NCBI GenBank assembly: GCA_023614405.1
Contig: CM042692.1
Location: forward strand, 118,537,503-118,601,502
Source: Avena insularis
Lineage: Eukaryota > Streptophyta > Magnoliopsida > Poales > Poaceae
Length of the DNA: 64,000 nucleotides
Direction of reading: 5' to 3'
Part shown: in pieces, positions 33,704-44,028 of the stretch
Position numbering within the stretch: the stretch's first letter is position 1
Layout of the letters: each line of letters begins with the position of its first letter
Position numbers and translations under genes: made by a program
Notes under the pieces: model-generated
What the model saw: the letters and a program-made list of their open reading frames with translations, nothing else
Databases searched by the model: none
What the model was told of the DNA's origin: nothing

Positions 33704-35733
33704 TTTTTCTTGAATGTTGTACAATCTTCTTTATGTACATATTTTCTTTTTGGTATGCTTCATATATGTCCAGTTTGTTACTCTCTCACATATACATACA
33801 TTTTCCTTTTGCCACTAACTGATGGTAATCTTTATGTACATATAGGGATGGATTCGGGCATGGATTCGATGAAGAAAGGTAGAAGTTACCTCAAGTGGAC
33901 AGATGAGATGGATAAATCTATGCTGGATGTGTTTGTGGAGTACTATAGCAAAGGAGATCGTGCTCAAAATGGGTGAAAACCCCATGTATACATGGCTGCA
34001 GTCAAGAAAGTGAGAGAGAAGTGTCAGCTTGAGGTTACAAAGGATAATATCATCTCTAGGAGCAAGACTTTTGACAAACATTATGCTATCGTCAACAAGA
34101 TGCTTTCTCAGAGTGGATTTGGATGGGATGATGAGAAGAATATGATCACTGTAGAAGATGATGTTTGGAACACTTATGTGAAGGTAACCTACTACCATTT
34201 TCTACAGTTTTCTAATGCCTATCCAAAATTAGTATTCCCTCTGAAGGTATTATTTGTCCTCCATAATACTACTAGTCTTGCAAACATAAGCATACTTAAC
34301 CCTACCAAAGCATGTTTAGTGTAGTATCATGAAAAATCTGCAGAAGCAGCATGCTTGATAGTTGGTTATTTGATCATAAATATTATTTGATTCTCGCATC
34401 TTTTTGTGGCATACTGCCTGCCTTTCCTACTTCGTACTGGCAGCACTTGTGGTAACTAACAATATACGAGCAGTTCCATCATCGTGGCCGCTATACTACA
34501 TGATCAGCGGTACACAGATCTGTTTTTGCTGTAGGTCTATTTTTGATGTAGGTCTGTTTTTGCTGTACACAGATCTATTTTTGCTGTAGGTCACAAATCT
34601 GTTTTTGCTGTAGGTCACAGATCTGTTTTTGCTGTTTTCGCTGTAGGTCTATTTTTGCTGTTTTTGCTATAGGTTTGTTTTTCTACTGCAGAGTTTTCTG
34701 ACCCTAGCTAGTGAGATGTGGGCTGATTATCAAGCTAGGCGTGGACAATCAAATGCTTAATTTTGCTTGAATGTTGTACAATCTTCTTTATGTACATATT
34801 TTCTTTTTGGTATGCTTCATATATGTCCAGTTTGTTACTCTCTCTCATATACATACATTTTCTTTTTGCCACTAACTGATGGTAATCTTTATGTACATAT
34901 AGGGATGGATTCGGGCATGGATTCGACGAAGAAAGGTAGAAGTTACCTCAAGTGGACAGATGAGATGGATAAATCTATGCTGGATGTGTTTGTGGAGTAC
35001 TATAGCAAAGGAGATCGTGCTCAAAATGGGTGAAAACCCCATGTATACACGGCAGCAGTTAAGAAAGTGAGAGAGAAGTGTCAGCTTGAGGTTACAAAGG
35101 ATAATATCATCTCTAGGAGCAAGACTTTTGACAAACATTATGCTATCGTCAACAAGATGCTTTCTCAGAGTGGATTTGGATGGGATGATGAGAAGAATAT
35201 GATCACTGTAGAAGATGATGTTTGGAACACTTATGTGAAGGTAACCTACTACAATTTTCTACAGTTTTCTAATGCCTATTCAAAATTAGTATTCCCTCTG
35301 AAGGTATTATTTGTCCTCCATAATACTACTAGTCTTGCAAACATAAGCATACTTAACCCTGCCAAAGCATGTTTAGTGTAGTATCATGAAAAATCTGCAG
35401 AAGCAGCATGCTTGATAGTTGGTTATTTGATCATAAATATTATTTGATTCTCGCATCTTTTTGTGGCATACTGCCTGCCTTTCCTACTTCGTACTGGCAG
35501 CACTTGTGGTAACTAGCAATACACGAGCAATTCCATAATCGTGGCCGCTATACTACATGATCAGCGGTACACAGATCTGTTTTTGCTGTAGGTCTATTTT
35601 TGATGTAGGTCTGTTTTTGCTGTACACAGATCTGTTTTTGCTGTAGGTCACAGATCTGTTTTTGCTGTTTTTGCTGTAGGTCTATTTTTGCTGTTTTTGC
35701 TATAGGTTTGTTTTTCTACTGCAGAGTTTTCTG
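33643..35733 (+). repeat. Tandem duplication, about 1.06 kb x 2, inside the Harbinger element
   Basis: Unit A (33643-34699) and unit B (34700-35733) are direct repeats at an offset of 1057. Unit B is 24 bases shorter because it lost one copy of an internal minisatellite. About 16 substitutions are visible by eye, roughly 1.5%. The unit starts in the last exon of the transposase (TGACCCTAGC) and ends after the first exon of the Myb-like gene in an intron (GAGTTTTCTG). Only TG is shared at the junction, so this looks like microhomology-mediated duplication. Confidence 0.93.
34517..35733 (+). repeat. Minisatellite built on CTGTTTTTGCTGTAGGTC
   Basis: Degenerate repeats of a 24-base unit around GATCTGTTTTTGCTGTAGGT occupy about 34517-34690 and, in the duplicated segment, about 35574-35725. 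Copy A of the large duplication has one 24-base unit more than copy B, so copy number changed after the duplication. Confidence 0.8.
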
Positions 35734-36486
35734 CAATTTTTTCCCAGATTTTTCTGCAATTTTTTCCTGCATCTAGACATGATACCCAGATTTTTCTGCA
35801 ATTTTTTCCTGCATCTAGACATGATAGATAGGCTCTGGACCCCTGATTTTTCTGCATGCCACGTAGATGATTCAATTTACTACTAGCATCTATCAGAATG
35901 AACTTGGTCGGACAAACTGTACGGCCAGGAAGATGGTATTAGTTCTAGATGATACCCAGATTTTTCTGCATTTTTTCCTGCATCTAGACATTATTTATAG
36001 CTATATGCTCTGCACCCCTGAATTTTTTGCATGCCACGTTCACGAAACCTATTTTTTTCTTCATCTAAATGTATCAGAATGAACTTGCTGCGACAAACTA
36101 GGTCTGGAACATGGTGCTCGCCGAACTCGTTTGACTTGTAGGCTTTTCGTAATGCACATTTGGAGAAAATTGCCTGTAGGCATGCACGTGTGTTGTCTTG
36201 TACTGTAGTAGTATTAGGATGTAGTGCCAGTGTGCAGCATCTAGGTGGCACATTATTGGATGGTATATGATCCTCATAAGATGGGAGGCCTACAGTATGG
36301 TGAGAGGAGAAAACCAAATAATACAAGAAACAAGTTGGCATGTCTATGCATTCTTTATTTTTCTCTGAATCTTGCACTACATATTTCAAAAACTTGTCAG
36401 CTTAGTTCTAGCTACTGTGACAAACTGATGGTGTTTTGCTGCCTATTCTTGCTGCTGTTAACAGCTTTCCGGTGATTTATTTGCAG
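35734..36486. other. Intron sequence of the Myb-like gene with short repeats
   Basis: The phrase TTTTTCTGCAATTTTTTCC followed by TGCATCTAGACAT recurs near 35750, 35790 and 35960. This stretch lies between the duplicated exon and the last exon of the Myb-like gene. No separate gene is visible. Confidence 0.5.
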
Positions 36487-37659
36487 GCCAACAAGGATGC
36501 CACTTCATATAGGTACAAGTCAATCAAATTCTGGGACATGATTAGCACACTATACTCCAGAGACCGTGCTACCGGCGCGGGTGCGAGGACAGCTAATGAA
36601 AGCGCAGCTAAAATGGCAGAGGAGAATGCTAATACTACTACCAACAATAAAGATGCTAATTCATCAACTCAAGCTGACGAAGATCGTCCGAAGAAGAGGT
36701 ATCAATCAGATGACTCAATTGCAACCATGCTTGGTGATAAGTTAGATAACTTCACTGCTGTGTTCAAAGCTGATGCTCCCGAGCCTCCACCAAAGCCAGC
36801 ATCTCCTGAGGAAATCTGGGTTATTCTTGATGGCATACCAGATTTAGAAGATGATCAACAGTTGGCAATATATGATGTTTTTGTAGCCGATGATCGCAAG
36901 TTCAAGTCTTTGGCGGCACTACCTAAACGGATGAAGAAGAAGTGGGTGCTCAAGCAGATAAACACATGATTCAGATCTTCCTTTATGTTGTAGCAGTCTA
37001 TCATTTCATCTTGTTTACCTTATTCAAACTCTAGAACTTGTATTTATTATATCGATGCATCTATGTTTTATGGATTAGGACTTTGGAACTTGGATGATAT
37101 GCGAATGATAATCAATGTTTTAGTATTTTGATGTATGTTTTGAGGTCCAAAAGTTATGAGAAGTACTTGTTGCAATCACTTCATGCATGTGTTTTTATTC
37201 TAGTCCATGACAGCTATTTTGAAATTTCATTTTCAATTCTGTAGTCATTTCCAAATTTCGATGGCAACCAAACATGTGGATGTTTTTGGAATCATGATAT
37301 AAATAAAATGAATCCATATTCATTTCATTTCTACCTGGGTGCCAAACGAGCTCTAAGGGTATTCATCGATCATAGTGAATCGGAGCACCGGCTCTGCACT
37401 CTGTCAGAGCATATCTAACAACTACTCCATTTGAGGCAACCGATTTTAGAAATGAGACGACTGTTTTGCGATTTAGGAAGCAAAACAGCCGTCGCTTTAT
37501 CAGCTGTCACATTTTGCAGCACGGCTTCTCAGACCACTGCCCGCTGGACTAATTCACATTCAAATCCAAACATAGTTCAACACTTAGATAATTCAAACAT
37601 AGTTTAACACTATGATCATTCAACAATTTGAAGCTAAACAACATTTAATTTAAAATCTA

Positions 37660-38150
37660 AACATGAAATCTACTACTCCGAGTCAAAATTGGAGTTGTTG
37701 GTGTCCCAAAAGTTGGAGCCTAGCTCCGACGAGGAACCCAGGATGTCGACGCTGGGGGGGTGGCGGCGGTGCAACATTGGATGGGGCCGGCACCATCGGT
37801 ATTGTTCTTCGCCGGTGCCGAGTAGTAGGCGAGCTCCTCCTACACGTTCTCGGGGTGGTTGCGATGTAGCCCCGCAATCCTCATCTCGTTGAGCCCGCGG
37901 ACCTACTGCAGCATTGCGGTGCGGCGCTGCTGCCAACGCATGTTGGCGGCGCAAGAAACTCTGCCTCCGCCTGCGTCTGCACATCTGAAAAGTTGAGGTT
38001 GCCGCCGTGTCGTACGCACGTGCAACGAGCTCTGCCGTGTCGAACGTCCTAAGCGACCATCGGATGCCGCCGTTGCTGATGTCGGTGGCGAAGCGGCCGG
38101 CGGGGGAAACGGGCCCTTGGGTTGGCGGCTCGGCGACAATGGCGAGCTCG
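37660..38150 (-). pseudogene. AP2/ERF-like transcription factor pseudogene
   Basis: On the minus strand, GRFATDI, RWSLRTFDTAEL and VARAYDTAA (38100-38000) reproduce the C-terminal half of an AP2/ERF DNA-binding domain, normally followed by W-R-x-x-R-P-R-x-x-L-N-F. Here about 25 bases coding for that WR..RPR segment are missing. A shifted frame then reads NLNFSDVQTQAEAEFLAPP, as in the large cereal family of AP2-like proteins with a long acidic C-terminus. Downstream frames end LGSNFWDTNNSNFDSE and a stop near 37673. The N-terminal half of the AP2 domain is not recognisable. DNA binding would be lost. It may be a processed or transposon-borne copy. Confidence 0.65.
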
Positions 38151-38876
38151 GGTTTCGTGCAGGTACTAAACTGAAATACATGTATGGCAAAAGCTCGTAG
38201 AGTACTACATTTTGACTTCTTTTTTCGCGAGAAAACCTCTATTTTTCTTTAGAAATTATACCGGGAGCGGACGTGAAATATTTTTATGGAGCACACGAGT
38301 GCTACTATAGCGTGTCGTCTTTGACAATATATTTTCGGCCGCCTGTTCAGACTGGCCGGCACGTTTGGTCATAATCATTGGCTGTCTGGTGTTCCGCTCG
38401 CTCAATCATCTATCTGAACGTGTGTTGGCTCACATACGTCCGCAACCCTCATTGACCGGGCCGGTGAGTGATACTGATGGCGTCGCAAACTCGCCACGCC
38501 ACGTACATGGACGACAGGCTGCCGTTTGCTCCTCTTTCTCACCGTGACAAGGACGCCATTAGCCCCCGTCACCAGCAACGGCATGCCGCTGCCGGCAGTA
38601 TGAACGCCCCTAATTTGTATGCAGCAGCAGCTTCTGCTCCTCCTTATCTACATCAGACACTGAACCACACAGGTGGGTGCGTCATAACAACAACACGCAA
38701 ATAGTAGGTCAGAACTGCCAAATGTGCCGAACACCAACGTTTTTTTCCCTTCCAAACGCTAAACGAAAATGGCTTCAAAAAGTGCCAACGGTGCTGTCTC
38801 GGTTAATGCTAGAATCTTGTTTGGTGAACTGTAACTCTCGAATTTTATCTGATATTTTTTAATAAACAATATAATA

Positions 38877-38992
38877 CTATCCAAATTAATTGACTTGGAT
38901 TTATCTAAATTCAGATATATCTAACACTAAAATATTACTACATACATCTAAATCTAAACAAATCTGAATCAATTAATTTGGATCTGAGGAAG
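38877..38992. mobile_element. Stowaway MITE
   Basis: The left end CTATCCAAATTAATTGACTT and the right end (reverse complement CTTCCTCAGATCCAAATTAA) are imperfect inverted repeats flanked by TA (38875-38876 and 38993-38994). The core is AT-rich. It lies about 0.5 kb upstream of the RNase gene. Confidence 0.7.
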
Positions 38993-39366
38993 TAATGACC
39001 AAAACAAAACGTCCATTGTGCTGACCACCACACATCGTATCCCGAACCAAAAGGGAAATTCCGAAATTAAGGGGAAAAAAAATGAAAAACTGCCCAATCA
39101 CGAATTCAGAGCTGCCGCTGGATCTCCACCGACCTGTCAATTCTGAAATTGGGTCCTCTGCTTGCCTTCTACTCGTACACATTGCCACCCACACACAGCT
39201 GATGCTTCTATCTCTGGCATACTACCTGCAAGCCAAAAGGAGCAAGCAATAAAATCTCTCCGTAGAATGCACGTTTTTCCAAACCTCCATTGCCGATGGA
39301 ATATGCCATACATGCACATCAACCCCATCAATAATGTAGGATCCACAGCTGCCCGAGAGAGATGCC

Positions 39367-39374
39367 TATAAATA
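39367..39374 (+). promoter_or_regulatory. TATA box of the RNase T2 gene
   Basis: TATAAATA lies 139 bases upstream of the start codon. Transcription would begin near 39395-39405, giving a leader of about 110 bases rich in A and C. Confidence 0.8.
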
Positions 39375-39512
39375 CACAGGCCCCGTCGCTGCATTCCTCA
39401 ATCCATCATCACCCTCACACCTCAACACATTAGCAAATTCAGAACAGAGCAGGGCTCCAAAGAACCATCGGAAAGAGGTCGTTACAAAGAGAGAGCCAAG
39501 CCAAGCCAAGCC

Positions 39513-40919
39513 ATGAGGACGCACCTCTCCCTGGCCGTCCTGCTCGTGCTGGCCGCAGGGTGCGCGGCGTCGGCGGCGGCGCAGGACTACGACTTCTTCT
39601 ACCTCGTGCTGCAGGTGAGTGCCCCTGCCGTGCCGTGCCGTGCATGCGCGCGTGGTCAGTTCAGTTCAGTTCGTCGGCAGTTGCCGAGTACGTGGTGTGT
39701 TGTGTTGGTTGCTGATGGGTTTCGTGGTGGCGTGTCTGTGCAGTGGCCGGGGTCGTACTGCGACACGAAGCAGAGCTGCTGCTACCCGCGGTCCGGCAAG
39801 CCGGCGGCGGACTTCGGGATCCACGGTCTGTGGCCCAACCGCGACGATGGATCCTACCCGCAGAACTGCAACCCCAACAGCGCCTTCGACCCTTCCAAGG
39901 TCAGACATTCTTCTCGCTTTGCATGCATGACCGTCCTTGTTCTTGGTTTCTGCGTTTTTCTGCTATATATCTATCTGTTGTTTTCTGTTGACAGGGTCTC
40001 TGCTTTCTATTTGTGTTGGAAGTTTCTACGTTTGCCTCCGACGTTTTGTGTCTGTAAACACTACTCATTGATTCTATCGTAGTTCTTGTGTTGATTCTAC
40101 CGTAGTTCTTGTGTTCTTCCGTTTGGATTTCGCTTCAACAAACAAAATTCTACTAGTAGAGGCTTTTGAGACGGACGGAAGACGCTTGGTCAATGCTAGT
40201 ACTACTATTTAATTGCTCGCTCCAGAAAAAAAAAACAGTAAATTTATTTCTCGAAATAAATTCATGCCGGATTTATTGTTATCCGAAATCAATGACTTCT
40301 GTTGAAAGGAATCCGATATCAATGCTGGATATCCGTTCAAGATTCACGCATCTTTGCCGCAGAAACTTCCCTTCTCTGTTGATGACCTTGCGTTGCGTGC
40401 ACGCACTGTTGGCCGCCCGAGAACAAAAAAAAAAAAAAGTATACTTACTAATGTGCAGAGCAGCAAGTGACGAGAAATGACTCTGACGTGCAGGTGAGCG
40501 ACCTGCTGAGCAGCCTCCGCAGCAACTGGCCAACTCTGGCGTGCCCGACTAGCGACGGCCTCAAGTTCTGGGCGCACGAGTGGGAGAAGCACGGCACCTG
40601 CGCCCAGAACCTCTTCAACGAGCACGGCTACTTCCAGACCGCGCTCAGCCTCCGCGACGAGCTCAAAGTCCTCGACGCCCTCGCCTCCGCAGGCATCTCT
40701 CCTGACGGCGGATACTACACGCAGGCCGCCATCAAGAACGCCATCCAGCAGGGGACGGGCTACGCGCCCTACGTCGACTGCAACCGCGACGAGTCCGGCA
40801 ACACTCAGCTCTACCAGCTCTACTTCTGCGTCGCCGCCGATGCCTCGGGCTTCGTCGAGTGCCCTGTCAGCCCAGGCGGCAGGCCGTGCGGCAACAGGGT
40901 CGAGTTCCCGGCCTTCTGA
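39513..40919 (+). CDS. S-like ribonuclease, RNase T2 family
   Basis: Three exons, 39513-39614, 39744-39899 and 40494-40919, with GT-AG introns of 129 and 594 bases in phase 0, give a 227-residue protein. RNase T2 enzymes cleave single-stranded RNA through a 2',3'-cyclic phosphate. Residues 1-23 are a signal peptide ending Ala-Ser-Ala-Ala-Ala, so the product is secreted or vacuolar. Both catalytic segments are intact: FGIHGLWPN with H61 and WAHEWEKHGTC with H114, E115, K118 and H119. Cysteines are placed as in plant S-like RNases (QSCCYP, NCNP, LACP, GTC, VDCN, YFCV, VECP, RPCGN), and the length is normal. These enzymes usually serve phosphate recycling, senescence or defence; no self-incompatibility role is implied. 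The start is the first ATG after the TATA box. Confidence 0.96.
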
Positions 40920-41014
40920 TCCAAACACCCTACTACGATTCGTCGTATCATGTCTTCCGGATACTACTACATAGTAGCTGCTATTCATTTGTCTTCATTG
41001 CTTGCCCTTGACAG

Positions 41015-41020
41015 AATAAA
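41015..41020 (+). terminator. Poly(A) signal of the RNase T2 gene
   Basis: AATAAA lies 96 bases downstream of the stop codon, a normal position for a plant near-upstream element. The Copia element begins 166 bases further on. Confidence 0.6.
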
Positions 41021-41185
41021 CCCAAGGCGCAATGTTCGATCATGTGCTGATTTTCCCTTAATTCTACTCTACGAGTGATTTATAAAAGTTTAAGATCCCA
41101 TAATGTTAATGAAGACTGTGTATATCAAGAAATGGTGTAAACATGCATGTGGAGCCGATTTCATATTCAGAGATCAACTGGTAGC

Positions 41186-41527
41186 TGTTAGTTTGATCTC
41201 TCCCGTTCGAGCCCAACGGCCCGAACGAGCTCCTTATCCGCGCCCTGATCGGGGACGCCCAACCTTATCATGGTTGGTGGGCCCCTGTCGCCGCGCTATA
41301 TAAAGTGGTGGGGACCGGCAGCACGGGTCACGAGGAACGCCGCTGCTCTAGTCACCCCACCTACACCCCTACTGATCTAGGGTTAGCGTGAGCCGATGGG
41401 AAGCGCCGCCACCACCGCACACCCACGCCGTCGACCCTTTTTCCCATGGACAATGACGGCGGCTCCAGCTCCGGAACTAGCTCCGGCACCCCCTCTGGCT
41501 CGTGCTTGTCGAGCCAGGGTCCAGGTG

Positions 41528-41591
<64 letters not shown>

Positions 41592-41665
41592 TCAGATGCA
41601 ACCGTTAGTCCTAGAGCAGATGCTACTGAAAGATCTAGACTAGTAGATGCAAAGTAGATTCAACA
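41186..41665 (+). repeat. Copia element 1, 5' LTR
   Basis: 480 bases, TGTTAG...TCAACA, with the promoter box CTATATAAAG near 41297. It is 44 bases longer than the 3' LTR because of an uninterrupted (TC)n run of about 60 bases (41528-41587); the 3' LTR has a short TC run at the same place. Confidence 0.95.
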
Positions 41666-43175
41666 TTGGTATCAGAGCAACTAGTTCTAGCTTTTTCGGT
41701 GCAAAAGAAAGGGAATACCAAGGCATACCCTAAAAGGGCAAAGTGCGCCGCCCACACGGCCGCGCCGTTCCCCTCGATCCCGACGCATCGACAAGACGAG
41801 GTCGGGAAGAAGAACAAACCCCTAACGGGGCAAAGAAAACAAAGCCCCTGGTTTTTCCCCCTTCTACCCCAACAGAGAAAGAAAATCCTAAAAACTCAAA
41901 CCCTAACCCTATTTTTCTCCCAGATCCCGCATGCAAATCCCTGTTTCACCACAAATTCGAAAAGAATAGCAAAAATAACCCCGGATCCCGACCCCAAATC
42001 AAACAAAAAAAAAGTCACGGCAGCGCGGCAAACCACTGGCTTTCGCCAGCGGCCGTCGCCCACCCGGGTGGACGACACGGCAGAGGGCAGGGCGCCGCCC
42101 GTCTCGCCGTTCACTGCACTACCGCTCGGCGGGGTGGGTGGACTGGACAGAGGAGCGTCAAAGGGGAAAGGGGCTCGCGCTAGAGGGGGAGGGGCTTGTC
42201 GCCGGTCATCGCCGGGCGGCTCGACCTCCTCGCCACCTCGCCGGCACGGAGCGGCGATGCCGCCAGGAGCGAGACAGCCATGGCCAGGTGGGGGTAGAGA
42301 AGAGGAGAGGAGGGCTCATCGCCAGGCCGGTGGCGGCGCGCATCGCCTCAACCGCGGGCCGATGCGAGCGGGTGGGGTTTTTCCCCGCCGCCGCCAGACA
42401 GCGAGCTAGAGGAGCGGGGGGGGGGGGGAGCAGGGTGAGAATGAGGTTAGGGTTTACAGGGGTGCGCGGCCACTAGTTTTGATCCCGCGGAAAGGGCTCT
42501 CCTCCGTCGGATGGTAGCGGACGGCCACGATCTGGCGGCGCGTCGGGCGCAGATCGGTGGCAGGCCTTGGGCCTGTTTTTTTTCGCGACGCCGACGGGCG
42601 GCAGATAGGAGGAGGCGGCGCTGGGCAGCAAAAGCTGGGCTGCTCTCTCGGCCTACGACAAGTAAAGGCCCAACACAGTTTTTCTTCTATTTTTTTAAAT
42701 CAGAAGGTTTCTTTTATTTATTTTTTATTCAGTATTTCACAGTTTTTTTTGCCCAGTATTTTCTATGCAATATTATCCAACCATATTTTGTCTAGATAAT
42801 ACTAAAGTAACAGTAAAGTTTCTATAAAAAATGTAAAGTTGATGAATTTTTTAATTCATTCTTCCGCTGCAAATAGTTGTTTTAAATTGCTAGAATGCAA
42901 TAAAGTGTATTAAATTTTGTTTTAAAAGATGTGATTAAATGTTTTAAAGTTGATTATGCTTCATGTTATTAATTGACCAACGTTATTAATAAACATGATC
43001 GTGACCCCTTTTATTATGTATTAAAGGTGCATTTAATTTTATCTTTACCCAACGGTGATATAATTTTAAATGGCATAAACAATTGCATGCTTAATTTATA
43101 TCAACGTTGGATTAATGCATATAGTTGTTTCTGGTTATCTCACATCTTTTGTGGTTTACAGGAGGTCTCAACCTC
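41666..43175 (+). other. Untranslated leader of Copia element 1
   Basis: It begins with the primer-binding site. It is GC-rich to about 42670, then strongly AT-rich until gag. A 247-codon frame at 41666-42409 shows only low-complexity sequence with no retroelement domain, so I do not call it a gene. A G run lies at 42417-42428. Confidence 0.6.
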
Positions 43176-44028
43176 ATGAGCTGCCTGAAGGATATCCCAC
43201 TGCTCAGAGGGGATAACTATTCAGAATGGAGGAAAAAGGTTGACTTGGCTTTTGTCTGCGCAGAAGTGGACTGGGTTGTTGATACTAAACAGCCAGTCAA
43301 GCCTGAGGACCCAGTGAGGGGTGATGCTGAGGAAAGTGCTGCATGGGAAAAGAGAAAGAGAGACCATGCTCCTTTGGAGCTGGCCTACTCAATAGACAAC
43401 CAAAAGTGGGTCAATGCAAATAAGAAGTGCTTGGCTTTTGTCAAGAACACGATTGAGAACGCAATAGTGGGCTCAATTGAAGATTGTGCCTCGGTTGGTG
43501 ATTATCTAGCAAAGGTAAAGAGCCAGTTTACTGGCTCTTCAAAGATGTATGCGACCCAGCTGCTAAAACAGCTAGTGACAGAAAAGTATAAGGGGGGGCC
43601 ACATGGCATTAGAGAGCACATCTTGAGGATGTCCAACATGGCGGCTAAGTTAAAGCCCATGGATGCGGACCTCGAGCTCAAGCCTGCTCTACTGGTGCAC
43701 CTTGTCATGGTCTCTCTTCCCCAACAGTTCGAGAATTTTGTCATCAACTATAACATGTCCCCTGAAAAGTGGGACATTGAAAAGACCATAGGGATGTGTT
43801 CTCAAGAGGAAGAAAGGCTTAAGTCCATTCACGGTGGTTCCTTGAACTACGTGAAGGACAACAGGAAGAGGAACTTCACCAACAGCAACAATGGTGGCTC
43901 CCCTTCCAAGCCACATGGCAAGGGCCCTCAAAGACCAAAGGCATCAAAGATCTCCACCTGGGAACAAGGACCTTTGTCACCATTGCAAAAAGCTTGGTCA
44001 CTTCAAGAAGGATTTCCATTTATGGCTT
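43176..44028 (+). pseudogene. Copia element 1 gag
   Basis: From Met 43176 the frame reads LLRGDNYSEWRKKVDLAFVC, then LAYSIDNQKWVNANKKCLAF, LVHLVMVSLP and ENFVINYN, as in gag proteins of Copia elements that form the virus-like particle. Near 43950 the reading moves to another frame, in which the zinc knuckle continues as CHHCKKLGHFKKDF. The last Cys of the C-x2-C-x4-H-x4-C knuckle is replaced by Phe, so RNA binding by the knuckle would also be impaired. Confidence 0.85.

Larger units (their letters stand above)
33848..36969 (+). pseudogene. Myb/SANT-like protein of the Harbinger element (with first exon duplicated)
   Basis: Exon 1 copy A is 33848-34183 and copy B is 34905-35240; both end at the donor AAG|GTAACC. 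The last exon 36487-36969 follows an acceptor TTTGCAG and joins in phase (NTYVK/ANKDATSYRYK). Exon 1 encodes KWTDEMDKSMLDVFVEYY, then KKVREKC and FGWDDEKNMI, the Myb/SANT-like DNA-binding domain of the second PIF/Harbinger protein that assists transposase. The last exon is Asp/Ala-rich with a basic KKRYQSDDS segment and a C-terminal KKKWVLKQ. In both exon-1 copies the conserved Trp of NGWKPH is TGA instead of TGG, so both are truncated at the same place and the mutation predates the duplication. Copy B would splice naturally to the last exon; copy A would have to skip B. Confidence 0.8.
30557..37353 (+). mobile_element. PIF/Harbinger element with transposase and Myb-like genes
   Basis: The left end AGGTCGTTTGGTATCCA (30557-30573) and the reverse complement of the right end, AGCTCGTTTGGCACCCA (to about 37352), are similar terminal repeats of Harbinger type. 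An expected 3-bp TWA duplication is not clean: TAA follows on the right, but the left flank differs. Inside are the two genes that define autonomous PIF/Harbinger elements, both on the plus strand: a DDE transposase and a Myb/SANT-like protein. The 5' 1.7 kb looks like leader and introns. A 1.06-kb tandem duplication covers the start of the second gene. Confidence 0.75.

Noticed and set aside
34517..35733. CRISPR-like array suggested by regularly repeated short units
   Set aside because: It is a degenerate 24-base minisatellite in an intron of a plant transposon, without unique spacers of constant length.
39513..40919. RNase T2 gene as a self-incompatibility (S-locus) RNase
   Set aside because: Grass self-incompatibility does not use S-RNases, and the motif pattern is that of S-like RNases.
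41383..41601. Open frames consisting of alternating Arg-Glu or Leu-Ser
   Set aside because: They are translations of the (TC)n run in the Copia 5' LTR.
41666..42409. 247-codon frame after the Copia primer-binding site
   Set aside because: It starts in the leader, has no retroelement domain and is GC-rich low-complexity sequence; gag begins much further downstream.
42488..42799. Possible gene in the AT/GC transition of the Copia leader
   Set aside because: Only short overlapping frames with poly-Phe stretches from T runs; no conserved motif.
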